From positions 2,973,023-3,037,022 of the forward strand of contig VWZS01008125.1 of the NCBI GenBank assembly GCA_013397075.1: a DNA stretch of 64,000 nucleotides. Direction: 5' to 3'. Of the stretch, positions 47,802 to 60,371 are shown piece by piece. The notes under the pieces were generated by a model. It was not told where the DNA came from. It was given only the letters and a program-made list of their open reading frames with translations, and did no database searches. Source of the DNA: Rhabdornis inornatus (lineage: Eukaryota; Chordata; Aves; Passeriformes; Rhabdornithidae). The position numbers and the translations under genes are program-made. Position 1 is the stretch's first letter; every line of letters starts with the position of its first letter.

Positions 47802-50514
47802 ACCCTGGAAAATGTATCTTTAAATTTCTTTCTGTATATAAACTTTTTGAAGGATGGAATAGTATTTTTCTGTAGCAAAGAAACTCAAGGAGACATGTTG
47901 TTTTTATTTTATTCAGTTATTTTTTAAAATCAGCTTGAAGTGATAAATATATACTCAGTGTCCAGTGATCCATCATCCCGTGGCACATACTGCAGTAAAA
48001 TGTACTTCCAAAAGGGACATGGGAGAGCAAAAGCAGGAGGGAAGGGAGGCTTAGCTCAGTGGTAGTAAATCACTTGTAAGTTGTCTCTGGTGGTTTTGCA
48101 GATCTAGCAGTGTAGATATAAATGTGCTCTGCAAAATCTTTTCTTGTGATTTGCCATAGAAATTTCAGCCATACTATTTGTTATACTTGTGCTGTGAAGA
48201 CATGCAGACATATTAACGTATCATATTTCAGGCATAAGTAATGAAGGTACAGTTGACATAAAAGCAGCAGATCTCTTTTTGGAAGCCACAGTAACTGAAA
48301 AAAAAGTCAAGTCTTTAATTTTAGATGGGCCTATAGACAGAAAATCAGAATTTTAACTACTGTCCAGGCCTTTCCTACTTGATATAGTTTCGTTTTTATG
48401 TATTTACCATAAAAGTGAAGTGTAAAGTGGCTATAGACTATAGAATAGGTAAAGCAGGAAGCAGAGATCACTGAGGAAGCATTTGTCTTCGGAAATAGTT
48501 ATTAAAAAGCTTAAAAAATGGGAATTTTTAGGTACTTATGACCAGCTGAACTGGTGTTAACTGGACCATGGTGCTTGTTGGTACAGTTCTAACTTTTATT
48601 TTAAATATTTGCATCTATTATTTTTATTTTCCTATCTGTTTTTAGATCCTAATTATTAATTTTGTTCCATTTAATTTTCGAAATAATAATTATATTTTCC
48701 TTTCGTTTACAAAAGTAAGACCTTTTTCTCTTATGCCATTATTAATAGCTAACTGACTTGATTCAGAACAAAACCAATCCTGCTTTACAACTAAAAATGA
48801 ATTCATAAAACCAGCACTTAAAATTGCAAATGTATTATAAAAAATTCCTGTTCTAACAAGAGAGTGGTCTTGTGTGAAAACAGATGTGGTCCCCATATAG
48901 GAAAAATAAAAATTATTATTTTATATATCTGGGAAAATACTGCAAGAAACAGCTGTTTTCCAATTACTACTTTTGTTCTGACTGTACTAAATTCTGCTTT
49001 AAGTACACTTCCTACAAACAAGAGGTTGAACTGAATTGGTACTATAAATATAGCAGATGCAGAATTTCAATGTATATGAATTGGTACATAATTAATTTCA
49101 ATTTGTGAATTTATATAAATAGACAGTCACAAGTGAGGAATTCTTTTCTAATTTTGAATATATCAAACTTCATACTGAAAAAAAAGATGTTAATGAAGTA
49201 CATTTTCTCCAGAATCTGGGCTGTGGACATTTTAAAGCAGAAAATATATTATTGCTCAAACTTATTATTGAGAACTTTTAGTTTCATTTTCTGATTATCA
49301 GACAGTACTTGAAGATTAAAAGAAAAATAGTGAAATCAGAAAGCATTCTTGGAACACTTCTTCAGGAACATTAATCTAATCTGTAAGAGTCTGAAGAGCT
49401 TTCTAGCAAATTTCTGATCTACTGTCTTGATTAAGAATGAAGTCCTAAAGTTAAAAGAAAACGGCCAAGTAAATTTTTTAAGTATTGCAAATGAAGCTTG
49501 TCTGTATACAGATATTTAAGGTTTTCACATCCTGATAAGAAATACCAATCTCTGTATGAGGACGGAGTATAATTTACAGACTACCTTAATACTGCATCAA
49601 TAAAGAGACACAGATGATAATAGTCAGGATAGTGGCTGAAGATATATTTTTTTCTACTTAGAATAGAAAAGAATTAACTTTACTTTGGCATAAGGTCATC
49701 AAGAGTATAGCATTGTGTTGTTGGATGCTAATTTTGGTAAATTTATATTAAAAGTAAATACTAGCACAGTTTGGAATATAGTTTATAATGGGTGACAATT
49801 TTCTTTCATGCTTATTGTGTGCTTATGAAGCCAGATTTGGAATGAACAATGATTCTGTAAGTAGAAAGGAAAATAGACCAAAAATTTCTTGTTATGCTTT
49901 AAGTTAATTTCCTTCCATTTTTTCTGAATCTTGGGATTTATGATATGCATTGGAATACTTCCAATTACTTCAGCTTCATTGGTTAAGCTTTGACTGAGCA
50001 GATTTCTCTTATTTTTAATCAGGGTTTGTTTTGTCATGTGTACCAGTTTTCTCAGATTCTCCTAGAGGGTATTTTGTTGAGGGATCCGTTTAGTGAAATT
50101 CATGTTGCAATTTCTAGGAAAATAAATATGGGGAAATAAATCATATTCTTTCACGTCCTTTATAAATTTTACTTAGGATGTCTCCAGACAGCATGACTGA
50201 GTTTATGGAAACAGACATTGGTCTTTCTACTGTGCACTGATAACAAAGGAGAAGCCCAGAGAGAGCTGGAGATACTGTAGGGAACGTTTTGTTCCTGCCC
50301 TCAATATGGGTGTGCTTTCATAATCCCTTTGTGCAATTAGCTCCTGGAGGATTGTGTCCAACGGAGAAAGCCTGACCCCGAGAACATAATGCCACTGCAT
50401 TCAGTTCAAATCTTTTTGATGCATATCCCCCTGGGGAGTGAGTATAGCTATGTTGAGAGCTAGTATTTCAAGGAAGCCAAGTTGATTCCAGTTGAGATGC
50501 TGTAACTCATTGGC
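47802..50514. other. unique non-coding sequence
   Basis: No gene or named repeat is seen. A good tRNA-type A box string occurs at 48052-48065 without a B box. From about 50220 the sequence has mixed composition with SOX-like (ACAAAGG) and homeobox-like (ATAATCCC, CAATTAG) motifs and may be conserved. Confidence 0.5.
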
Positions 50515-50770
50515 AATAGATTTCAAGGCCAGAAGGAGCTGTTGTGGTCATTGCAGTCTATGCCACACCAGAAAGACAATTTTCCCTGGTATTCTCCCTA
50601 AGTTGAAGAAACATGTTGAAATCCAGCACACATTTTAGAAGCATATTTTATCTTAAGTTCAGTGTTTCTAATGAGGAAAAAATCTCTTCCCTTGGCAGAT
50701 TGTTCCAGTGGTGAATTGCTTTAATTTCTACAACTTTGCCCAACTTTTCTTAAATTTGAACTTATACAAT
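50515..50770 (-). mobile_element. ancient CR1 (reptile-wide type) relic
   Basis: The plus strand contains TAGATTTCAAGGCCAGAAGGAGC...TTGTGGTCATTGCAGTCT at about 50517-50562, and further on GATTGTTCCAGTGGTGAATTGCTTTAATTTCTAC at about 50698-50731. These match the reverse complement of the old CR1 3' end familiar from turtles ('aaggccagaagggaccattgtgatcat ... aattgttccaatggttaatta'). It belongs to the same general type as the relic at 23.9 kb but is inserted in the other orientation. It is strongly diverged, without open frame or intact tail. Confidence 0.68.
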
Positions 50771-51135
50771 TGGTTTTACTATGGGGTCTGTTCTGTTTCA
50801 CCCAACCATGCCCATTACATCTGTGCCTCTCAGAACATATCTTACTATCTTCAAAACTTGTTCTTAGGCAAATGTCATGCCATATATAAACAAGACTTGG
50901 GTGTATGGAATAGTAAGGTTTTTTTAATTTAGTTTGTCTAGGACGCTTTAAGGAGAGCAGTCACTTACTTATGAAGGTGGTGACTGTCAGCCTAATCAGC
51001 TGACTCTATAAAGTCTCAGGAAGTGTCTGATTAAACCTGGGGAATTCCCAGTATTCCAAGCCTGTCTTTCATTGATGCTTATTTAATGGCATTAGTTAGC
51101 TCTGGTCTTGTTTCCATTGTGAACATCAATTAAAC

Positions 51136-51151
51136 GGCATTTGCAAATGCC
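51136..51151. repeat. perfect 16-bp palindrome with ATTTGCAAAT core
   Basis: GGCATTTGCAAATGCC reads the same on both strands. The ATTTGCAAAT centre resembles a double POU/octamer half-site. It is a candidate protein-binding site only. Confidence 0.6.
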
Positions 51152-52655
51152 TTTGGTATTTGTCCTAGGTTGATGAACTAAATTTATTTCATTGAAAAGG
51201 AAATGGCTGGAAAATTTTATGATAATCAGTGTAAAGATTACAATATGTTCTCTGAATAACTCATGAAGAACATTTAGTGAATCTGATTAACTACCTGGAA
51301 TTTATGCAAGAAGCGCTGATGGTGATTTGTTCACAGTGTCTACTCTTATTTATACAAGAAACAACCTGAATGTAGAGGGACATTTCACTAGAACCTCTAT
51401 AATTACTGAGATTTCAGGTAATTGGCAGCAGGTCTTGCACGTAGGTGTTCAAAAGGTATATTTGGCCACAGGGTTGAGATGTAATGGATGGCAGAAAATT
51501 TAACATCAGTGTGATCACGGTTGTATGTAGAATTTGAATAAACTCAAATCCATCCCTGAAAAAAGGAAAAAAAAGAAAAAAAAGAATGCTTCATAAGTTT
51601 CCACAACCATCTTTGAGGACAAATTAAAGACATTGTGGTTCATATAATGGCTGAACTTTTCATACTTTGGATTTGCTTCTTATCTAATTCATAGCTTTGG
51701 TGTATTGAGGAACTTGCATTGTACAAAAAATATTGCTTTTTGTCGTATTATAGGTTCAGCAGATATTGGAATTATTATATGGTTGTAGTTAATTTTTCTA
51801 GCCTTAAATTATTTTGTGATACAGTGTAGCTCTGGTCAAATTAGATATAATGGAATTCCACTAGAGGTTAACTGTAGCTAGTCATAAGCAGATCATGCAC
51901 TATGCATTTGATAAAATAATGCTGTGACAATCTTGTGTGTTGTAATTCAGTTTATTAAAAGTTTCAGTTATAAGTCTGAAATCTTACATATTTTAGTATA
52001 AAGTTTATTCTGTGAAAACTGGTATTTCATCATTCTTTAAAAAGGGAAGATAGGCAGTTGCAAGAAAGGGGGGGTACATCCTCTAAGACAATTCTATTTT
52101 GGCCAACTTCTTACATGTCCTGGATTCAAAATTTCCTTCCACATTTCTAAAATTTTGGATCAGCATTTTATCGAATAAAATTCTCATAGGAACAGAACTA
52201 AATATTATGCAGAGCTTGTTGGGTGTTTTAACCTGATTTTTCTTCCTCATAAAAATAGATTTCATCCAGTCAATTAAAAATAGAAGAAATTATTTTTCAG
52301 AAGAATCCTAGAAGTCTTTTTTCTTCATCTAAAACATTTTCCTGCCCAAAATAATTACTTGTTTTCAAGTAATTTCACTCAAAAATTACTTCAGAGATGG
52401 CTTATCCTTAAGTATGTAAATATTACAAGAGGATTTAATATTCTCATGAAAGGAATGACTAATTTTAATCCATTCGGAACAATTAGGGGGTGCTGAAGCA
52501 GGGAGTTCTGAAAGGGTGCACCCTCTGTGGGTCCTCTTGAATCCAGAAACATCTCTGATGACCAGAGTCCTTTTCTGCTGCAATGAATTCCAGACTACTG
52601 TGGTCCCCATGCCTTCTGGGGAGAAAAAAAGGAGACCTAAAAGGCTGTTTTTCCT

Positions 52656-52665
52656 CCCCCCCCCC
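52656..52665 (+). repeat. C10 homopolymer
   Basis: Ten C residues after a CCT step, giving a likely variable-length tract. Confidence 0.75.
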
Positions 52666-55600
52666 TGTTACTTTTCTGTTCAAGTACATGGTCCAGGACA
52701 ATTCCTAACTCTTTAAAATATGTTTTAATTTATTCATCAATGACTCTCTTACTCCTGTAAATCAGCTATGTAACACTGTAGTTCTAGGGCAGAAGTCATA
52801 AAAATCAGATCTTTTGAAAGTATTAAGAGCAAATAACTTCACTGGAATAGAATTGAATGTCATTGTTTCCACCTGAAAAATCTACTGGCTTCTCCAAGCA
52901 TCTAGAAAATTTCCTGCAAGATGAAAAAAGTTTTTTTTTTAAGTTCAGGTAACTCACAATTAGGCTACTACAACTTTGTAGTAGCCCAAACAATTAATAA
53001 AGACATATTAAAGTAATGCCAAGATGTATATAAAATAACAACTTCATAACATCTATGCATATAATGGATGTAAAAAGTGATGTACAAAGGTGAATTATAG
53101 AATATAAATATATTTCTGAATATTTTTAAGTTATGGTATATATAAATATACAATTTTCTTACATTTCCACTGCATGTGAGTCTATTATCTCCTTTCCATC
53201 TAAGCACTTTCATACAATTTTAGTGTTCTAAAATGTTCTAACAATTACAATTAAGTGTACGATTAGGTGTGCATGTACCGAGATCTGTATAATGAGGCAT
53301 ACTCTTGAGACTTTATTGATACTTTCACTGAAGAATGAAATGATTAATTGTGATGTCAACAAGGCCATCACTGAACATGGATGAAAAATGACTGGAATCA
53401 TGCTTGGTGCTTCTCCTGCTTTTCCCATTGTTTCCCTAAGAAATCAGCGCTCATTAATATGGTTTAGGTAACACTTAATCTGAGCTCTTAAGGTATTAAT
53501 CAAAAAGGAATGTACAAATTAAGGTGTGTTGCAATTAAGAAACTAGAACTAATGGATTTACCAAAGAGTTCAGACATCTATTTTTTGTTCATGAAAGAAA
53601 AGAAAGATATTTGAACACACATGCTGTGAGTTCAGTCCACGAAGTAGAAAGGAGCAGATCTTTAAAATCATACACAACTGGATCAATATTTGTCTGACAA
53701 GAGAAACACACTTGGTATATTATTGATTGGGAAAATAATCTGATGTTGGAAATTCCTGACCACCCTGTGAGGTAGCCATGTCAACCCACAGGGAGAGGTC
53801 TCTCATTCTTCATCATGTTCTCCATTGCAGCTGTAGAATTTTGTTCATTAGTGAGACCCTGCTTATAATCCAAAATTAAGTAAGTGCAGGGAGAGCAAGG
53901 TTCTTGTTGGTATTTTTCCAGGTTAAACTACAGGCTGCTGAGTAAATCTTTAGCATAAAAGAAATGCAGATAAAGGGTTAGACAGAATTCTTCAGTCAGA
54001 CTTCTCATGCACTACCAACAGCAAGCCTTTAGGAAGCATGAAATTATCCAACAGTCAGGAAAGGAGAGGAAAGAAGCAGAATGGTATAGTATTTCCCCCC
54101 CCAAAAGAGCAGTGGTTGAGTTGGCCTGGACTCTTGCCCTTGTTCTGCCATTTGCTGTCCTTCACAGGCCTTACTCCTTACAACCTCAGAGCTCGTTTGT
54201 GACTTTTTGGAGAACAGCTGGAAACCTACAATAATAAAAATTGACCTTTTGTAAGAATGGCTACTTTTTGAAATAATTTCAAGAGGCAATTGAATGTATG
54301 CTCATACTACAAAGTTTTCTAATCCTGATTTAAAGATTCAGTGATAGATATGTTACCATGTTTTTCAAGAAGTATCAATAATTAATTTACTTTTTAATAT
54401 TTTTTAAATCACTGAGCCTAAGGTTTCCTCCTTCTAAGTCTAATCATTCTACTGTGTTTTCCTTCCATAGTTTGAAGTGTTCTTTTTCTGCTTATGTTCA
54501 GAGTCCTGTCACTGCTTCAATTTCTTGTACAAAATGAATTTATTGAGCTCCTCAAATTGCTTATTCTCCAAACCCACTTCCAGTTCTCAATATTCATTTT
54601 TACAGTAAATAAATAAGAACTAGGCAGGCTGGAATCTGTCTGGCAATATTGGGTATCTTTGGGTTAGAAGGTAATGTAGTTGCTTGAAGTTCAACAAGGT
54701 TGTAAAATACTATTACTCTCCTTCCAAGGAGATTGCATGAGCAGCCTCGATCAAATCCACCTTTATGTAGAGAGAAGAAAGAACTATAAAATCCTCAACA
54801 AGACAAAACATCTTTTCTCATTTAAACCCACTGAAAAATGTAAATAAGTTGTCGTTTCCCCTCCAATACTAAGACAACATTTACAATGTATCCCAGGTAT
54901 AAGAAGGGATGAATATTTCTCTATTAGATTTGGCTAAGCATAGTGCAAGAATATGACTTAAAAAATTAATATCTTTAAACATTAGCTTTTGGGTTGTTTT
55001 CCTAAAATCTGACAAGTGCTCAGAATATGGGATATCTCCTCTTTATACCATTTTAATAGTTTGTAAAGCCTAAAGATTAAAAATTAATTACCCAAATATA
55101 TATACAGAAAACCAAAATTAAACAGATTGTCTAAGAGATATGATGCTCTTATAAGTATCTGAGTGCAATAGATATGTGCTCACCATAATCAGAAACTTTA
55201 CTAGGAACCAACATCTAGATGCTATATTTACATGAGTAGCTGTGATCTGCCTCTGGGCATTCTGCACCACTTTTGGTGTATGCAATTTCAAAACACCTGA
55301 GAATATTTTATTTTCAAGAGTTGGTATTATTAAAATGATAAAAGATGCATTCATTACACTAGGATTTTAAAAGATAATGCCAAACAACATATAAAAGCAG
55401 GTTGTGAGAAAATGAAAAGTATAGCAGCAATGTATAATAGTATGTTATTAAAAGATAACAAAAAACTAAGAAACTTAGATATTATCAAGATTAATAATAA
55501 CACATTATATTGATGGCCACTGAAAAAGAGAACTATTCAGAAAATGAAAACATTATTTCTAGGGAATATCCCCTCTAAATTATATATCTCAATTCAGGTT

Positions 55601-58477
55601 TGTACTATGCGAAACCTAACTACCTTGTGCATTTGCCAACAAACTCATCAATTATCAACCTTGCTCATAAATGCCAGCCTTATTCCTTTCTTAATTGTGA
55701 AATTAAATAAGGGACTGAAAGTATTTGACTCCTGCAAATAAAGAACATTATAAATATAAATAATCTAATAGCACATTTATAATTTAGCATTTTCAATAAG
55801 TCCCTCAGATATTATTTGCAGGTAACAATGATGATCTTGCATCCAAGATTAAAGTTCTAAAGTATTATTTGGAGGTTTTGAGTTTGCCTTATATGTAGTT
55901 CATGCAGAAACCTTCTTTTATACATACTCCCCCAACTTGTACCCACCTGTCTGGTACCTTTCTTTTGTGTTCTGCTGTACCACAGGGTTTTTCCCCTCCA
56001 TCTTTATCAATGAACATCTTTTAGTAAGTGGGGTTTTAATGAATTGTGCTGAAAAATTGCTTGGTTTTGCATCTACTTAATCAACCTTAAGTAAGGCCCT
56101 GGTTCAACAAAGGTCATGCTTAATTTTAAGCACTTGACTACTCTCATGAACTGCATGATGAACTGCTTGAATAAGGTTTGTCAAGCCATTTTTGCTAGAG
56201 CACAGTCAAGTGACTAATTGAAAAAATATTTTTTTCAGCTGTTAACCAAAACAGTCTAGCCCCTACTGGTAATATGTAATATTAGAGTAGTCAGCATTGA
56301 CATCCAGAATAACTTTTCCTTTACAGAACAATGCAAAACAAAGAAAGTCAGTTGTACCTTCTGGAACCAGAGGCCAGTGAAAGCTGATACTGATGCCAAG
56401 AGAAACAGTTTGGCCCTTTTGTCACCTGTGGCTGGTGCCTTTTTGGTACAAGTGCCTGGATGCGCAGTCCAGCTGGTTACCTGCCAAATTACCTCCAACA
56501 TCAGCTTTCAACTTTTCTCATTTCCCAAGAAGACCTTGTTACAAAGATGTATAAAACCACATCACTTTAAGCATTTCAAAGAAGACCTCCATCACAGCAG
56601 GGGTTCTGACATCAAAGTAGCAGCATTTCTGGGGGAACAGTGTAAGTTTATTCCTAATATTCTCATTTGTGGAGCCATATCTGTTCATGCATATCTGTCT
56701 TTTTATTTTTTTTTTGTCCTTGTCTGCCTTTTGTTTTAACTACAAGTTCCAAGGCTCAGAGATGAAAAGAAAGGTCAGGGAAATATCTTATGTAGACTGA
56801 TGTCTTATACCATTTAGCAACTTTCCAGGGAATTAAAAATGTGAGGGAAACTTTTCTTTATTTTTATTGAACCCTCTAGTGCAAAAATACGTACCTGTCT
56901 GGTCTGAATTTCTCTTCAGTTGTGGTTTCTTTTTTGTTTTATAAATGTCCATATGGATTTTTTTAATGGCTCTGTGGAGCTGAATTATTATATATTTATA
57001 ATTAATCATAAATTCCTTAAGGAATGATGAATATCTGAATTCTTTCCTGGTGTCACGAGCTGGAAAAAGTATATAAAATACATCAGGCAATACAAATTCT
57101 GTTTTAGGAAGTGAGATTGAGAATCTACTGCTGCCCAAAGCAAGCAGCCACTGTGGATGAATGTTTTTTATTGTGAAGGCTTCAATATTGCCTTATATGA
57201 TACTTTGCCCTCATGTTCAAAATTAGCACTTTTTACTGGATAAACACTTTTATTTACATTGTTGCTGAGAAGAGCTTTGTCCAACATCTCTCATGTTTCT
57301 AGCAGATTTGGTTTAAACCCAAAATTTAACTACAAATTAAGTAGGTATATGCTGAAACTTTCTCAGGGATGTCAATTAAAGATAAACCTACAATAATAAT
57401 TTTCCTATAATAGCCTAAAAATCATTAGTTATAATTTTAAACATTCCTGAAATCAATTGAACTTGCTCCTTCTTTCACTTAACCTGCTAATTTCCTCTGT
57501 TATATATTTGTTTTAGAACCAATTTTAAGTGTCATTTGGTAGCTTCTGTTTCAGCTACTAATTAGTCAATTAATTAGTCCCAGTACATTACAAGCTCGAA
57601 ATTACCACATTTTCAGAGTATATGAGAATAACCTATAGCCCAACACCTGATATTATCAGTCAGTTGTGTGACAAAACAGACTCTCTTCCTGTATGAATGT
57701 GTTGTGGATCAAACTCTTACAGATATAAGTATGGGCCAGTGAATCTAAATAATTCTGTTTCCCAAGGCCCTGTTTCTGATCCCACACCAAAGCTGCTGCC
57801 TATGAGGTACTCTCCTACATGCATGATATAAAAGGTCTGCACAGAGCCCTCACACCTCTGACCCTCTGTCTCAAAATGAAGGAGCCACCAGGCTGCATCT
57901 GACAGATAATTTCTCTCTTCTGGGTCATTGAAGTTGGAAAAAATTGGTAGGAAATTGTAGGAAATGTTCCCTTTGAAAATAGAAAGGAAGCTAAATACCC
58001 AATCAGTGCACATTTTACCATTGTTGTGCTGATTTTGCAGATTGTGTCCTTGCACTCATGGTTCCAACTGAACTATAGAGAATAAACCGAGAAATGTCTC
58101 GAACACACAGCAAATGCCATGAAATCACTTGCAGTGCATGATGTGTGTTACTGATCCATGGTAAAGAGGTACAAGATCTGAAGGCTGAAACAAATATCAC
58201 TGATACTGTGCAACTGTGGAGTGGGGTAAGGTGGGCTGGGCTGGGCAGAGAGTGCCAGATATTGGTGGAGGAAACAGGGTATGCAGAGATTCAGTGAGGC
58301 CAAACCTTATGTAGTAGAGGCAGGATTGATTCCCTGCAGGAATATTGCTCTGTTTGACACATAAAGCCAAATCCTGGGTTATTTTCTATTATTATTCTAT
58401 TATTTGAAAATACAGGTTTGTATGTGTGAATCTCACTGTTTTATATGTGGCACTTAGCCAGGTGTTTTCTGCCACAG

Positions 58478-58503
58478 ATTTGCCTTAATTTCTTAAGGCA
58501 AAT
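58478..58503. repeat. perfect 11-bp hairpin, 4-nt loop
   Basis: ATTTGCCTTAA (58478-58488) and TTAAGGCAAAT (58493-58503) are exact reverse complements separated by TTTC. It could form a stem-loop in RNA or a small cruciform in DNA. No surrounding precursor-like pairing was identified by eye. Confidence 0.85.
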
Positions 58504-59932
58504 TAAGGTCTTCTTATTTTCTCTGAACTTTCAGACTAAGCAGAGATTTTTGTCATACACCAGAACAAGAACAAAAAAGAAACTTGCTATTGCAACCTGA
58601 AATCACATTTTTAAAAAAAAACTGAATATGCATAATTTGCAAAAAGAGCTGAGAATGGGCACTGCCTGTAGCATGAATAAAAAAAGGTTGTTGTCTAATC
58701 AGCATAGGCACTGAGATTTTACTAAGCTTTAGTTACTGCACATCACATTTGGCTTCAAGGAAAAAAACATATCTGAGCTTGTCATTTTAGTTTGTTCAGA
58801 GTTTCATGTTTTTTCTGCTTGGTCTTTTCTTCAGGTCAAGTCTACAGATATCCTTATATATCCTTACATTATTCTCTATTTTCTTTTTTGGAACCTTCCT
58901 CTTAAATCACAATATAAAAGAACCCACTTAGTGCCTACCACTATTTCACACTGAATAACAGGAAAATACTCATGGCTGAATCTCAAAAAGCCTGCAATAG
59001 GAGGCCTTTTGAAATCTAAACCTCTGCATTTTCATTCCAGCCAGAGATGATGAAAAAAAAGGTCTCTCTTAATCCGAAGAAAGAAGAGAGGTAGGAGGTT
59101 TTCAGAACACAAATGAGAGAGCACTTTTGCAGTGATTCAAAATACTTTGTCTATTGAGGATTTTCAGTTGGCAAAGCATAAGGCCAAATTTGGAGTTGTG
59201 TATATAACTAGGCGGAATTCATAATAGGTGTCATTTCATTGAATGCTGGTAATAATGATGTTTGTGAGAGAGAAAAGACTGGTAAAAAGATTCATCTTGA
59301 CATCCATTTTAAAGGATATCTTGAGATGAAGAGTACATAGTCACTAGAAAATACAAAGCTAGAAAATGAAAAAAAAAACCCCAATCCTACAGAATTAATT
59401 GTAATAATTGTTTTTTTTAAACTAGAACTTTATCCAGTCCTTGATTTTTCTTATATGAAAAAATCATTTGTTGTTATTTTAAAAATATTAATACCATGTT
59501 TTTAAATATATGATGGGACACTGCCTTAGAATATTTGAGCATGTATCCTGCTTAAAATACTAATGTCCTTCTTCCAGAATTTCAAAGGCATATTTTTTGC
59601 TTTACGGTTTGAAGGGATTGTGCCTAGGCTGAAATCTGTCCTGCAATAAGTTCCTCCTTTTATTCAATTTTGTTACATTTTGAACAGAAAGTGCAACAAT
59701 AAGTCAGTGGTTCTGTTGCTAATGATTTCTGGGAAATGGGCTATAACTTCAGCAATTTCAATCTTTTTGATTGTGGAACTAGTAAGAAGAAAGTTAAATG
59801 AGATGAAAAGCGATAACATATATCAACGGGACACAACTGCATGGAATTAATAATTATTATTTCTAAGATTGCAAAATTGCAATTAAGGAAAAAAAATATT
59901 TTACTGGTTTATAACAGTGAATTATCTTATCC

Positions 59933-60371
59933 AGAGGTGGTTTTAGGTATTCTCCAACTTAGTGTTCCCACTGAAGCACTCCAAATGATGTGTTGCTCAC
60001 TCACTCTCCCATCCTTTTCCCTGTCCCCCTTCCATGGGATGGAGAGGAGAATTGAAGGCACACAAGGTAAAAATCATAGGTTGAGACAAAAGCAATTTGC
60101 TGGAAATAGCAATGATATAAGAAAATGAACAGCAACAGCAACAATATTAATAAAAGAGTGTACAAAGGAGACAAACAATTCACAAGTGAACACTCACCAT
60201 ATGGAGCCTGAAAACTCCCTGACTGTCCACTTCCCGCTACTCGACCAGAAAGGACTCCTTCCCTCACCACCAGCAGTGATGTCAGGTGGTACAGAATAAT
60301 GTCTGGGTCCTAGCCATGCTGCTACTGACTACTGCAAAATATAGCCCTGTCTGGGCTGGAACCAGGACACA
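59933..60371 (-). mobile_element. ERVL-type avian LTR, minus orientation
   Basis: On the minus strand it starts TGTGTCCTGGTTCCAGCC (60371 downward) and passes through a shortened U3. It then shows the family R block: CTTTTATTAATATTGTTGCTGTTGCTG near 60158-60131, GCTTTTGTCTCAACCTATGATTTTTACC, AATTCTCCTCTCCATCCCATGG...GGG, GAGTGAGTGAGCAACA, and a decayed end around TAAAACCACC at 59933. This is the same broad family as the pieces at 30.6 and 33.1 kb, in the opposite orientation. The ATTAAA signal is mutated. No target duplication is detectable, which with the divergence suggests an old insertion. The 89-codon minus-strand frame inside it is not a gene. Confidence 0.75.

Larger units (their letters stand above)
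50771..59932. other. long unique non-coding stretch
   Basis: About 9 kb without a gene or recognised transposon. Notable short structures are the palindrome at 51136, a C10 run at 52656, clustered TAATTA motifs at 57558-57576 and a hairpin at 58478. A 120-codon open frame at 56377 has no domain. The segment 51060-51340 looks like conserved non-coding DNA. Confidence 0.5.

Noticed and set aside
48052..48125. A-box-like string TAGCTCAGTGGTAG
   Set aside because: No B box and no cloverleaf pairing could be built by eye.
60001..60270. 89-codon minus-strand frame with Leu-rich segment
   Set aside because: Lies entirely inside the ERVL-type LTR; the Leu run comes from repeated TTG/CTG units of the R region.
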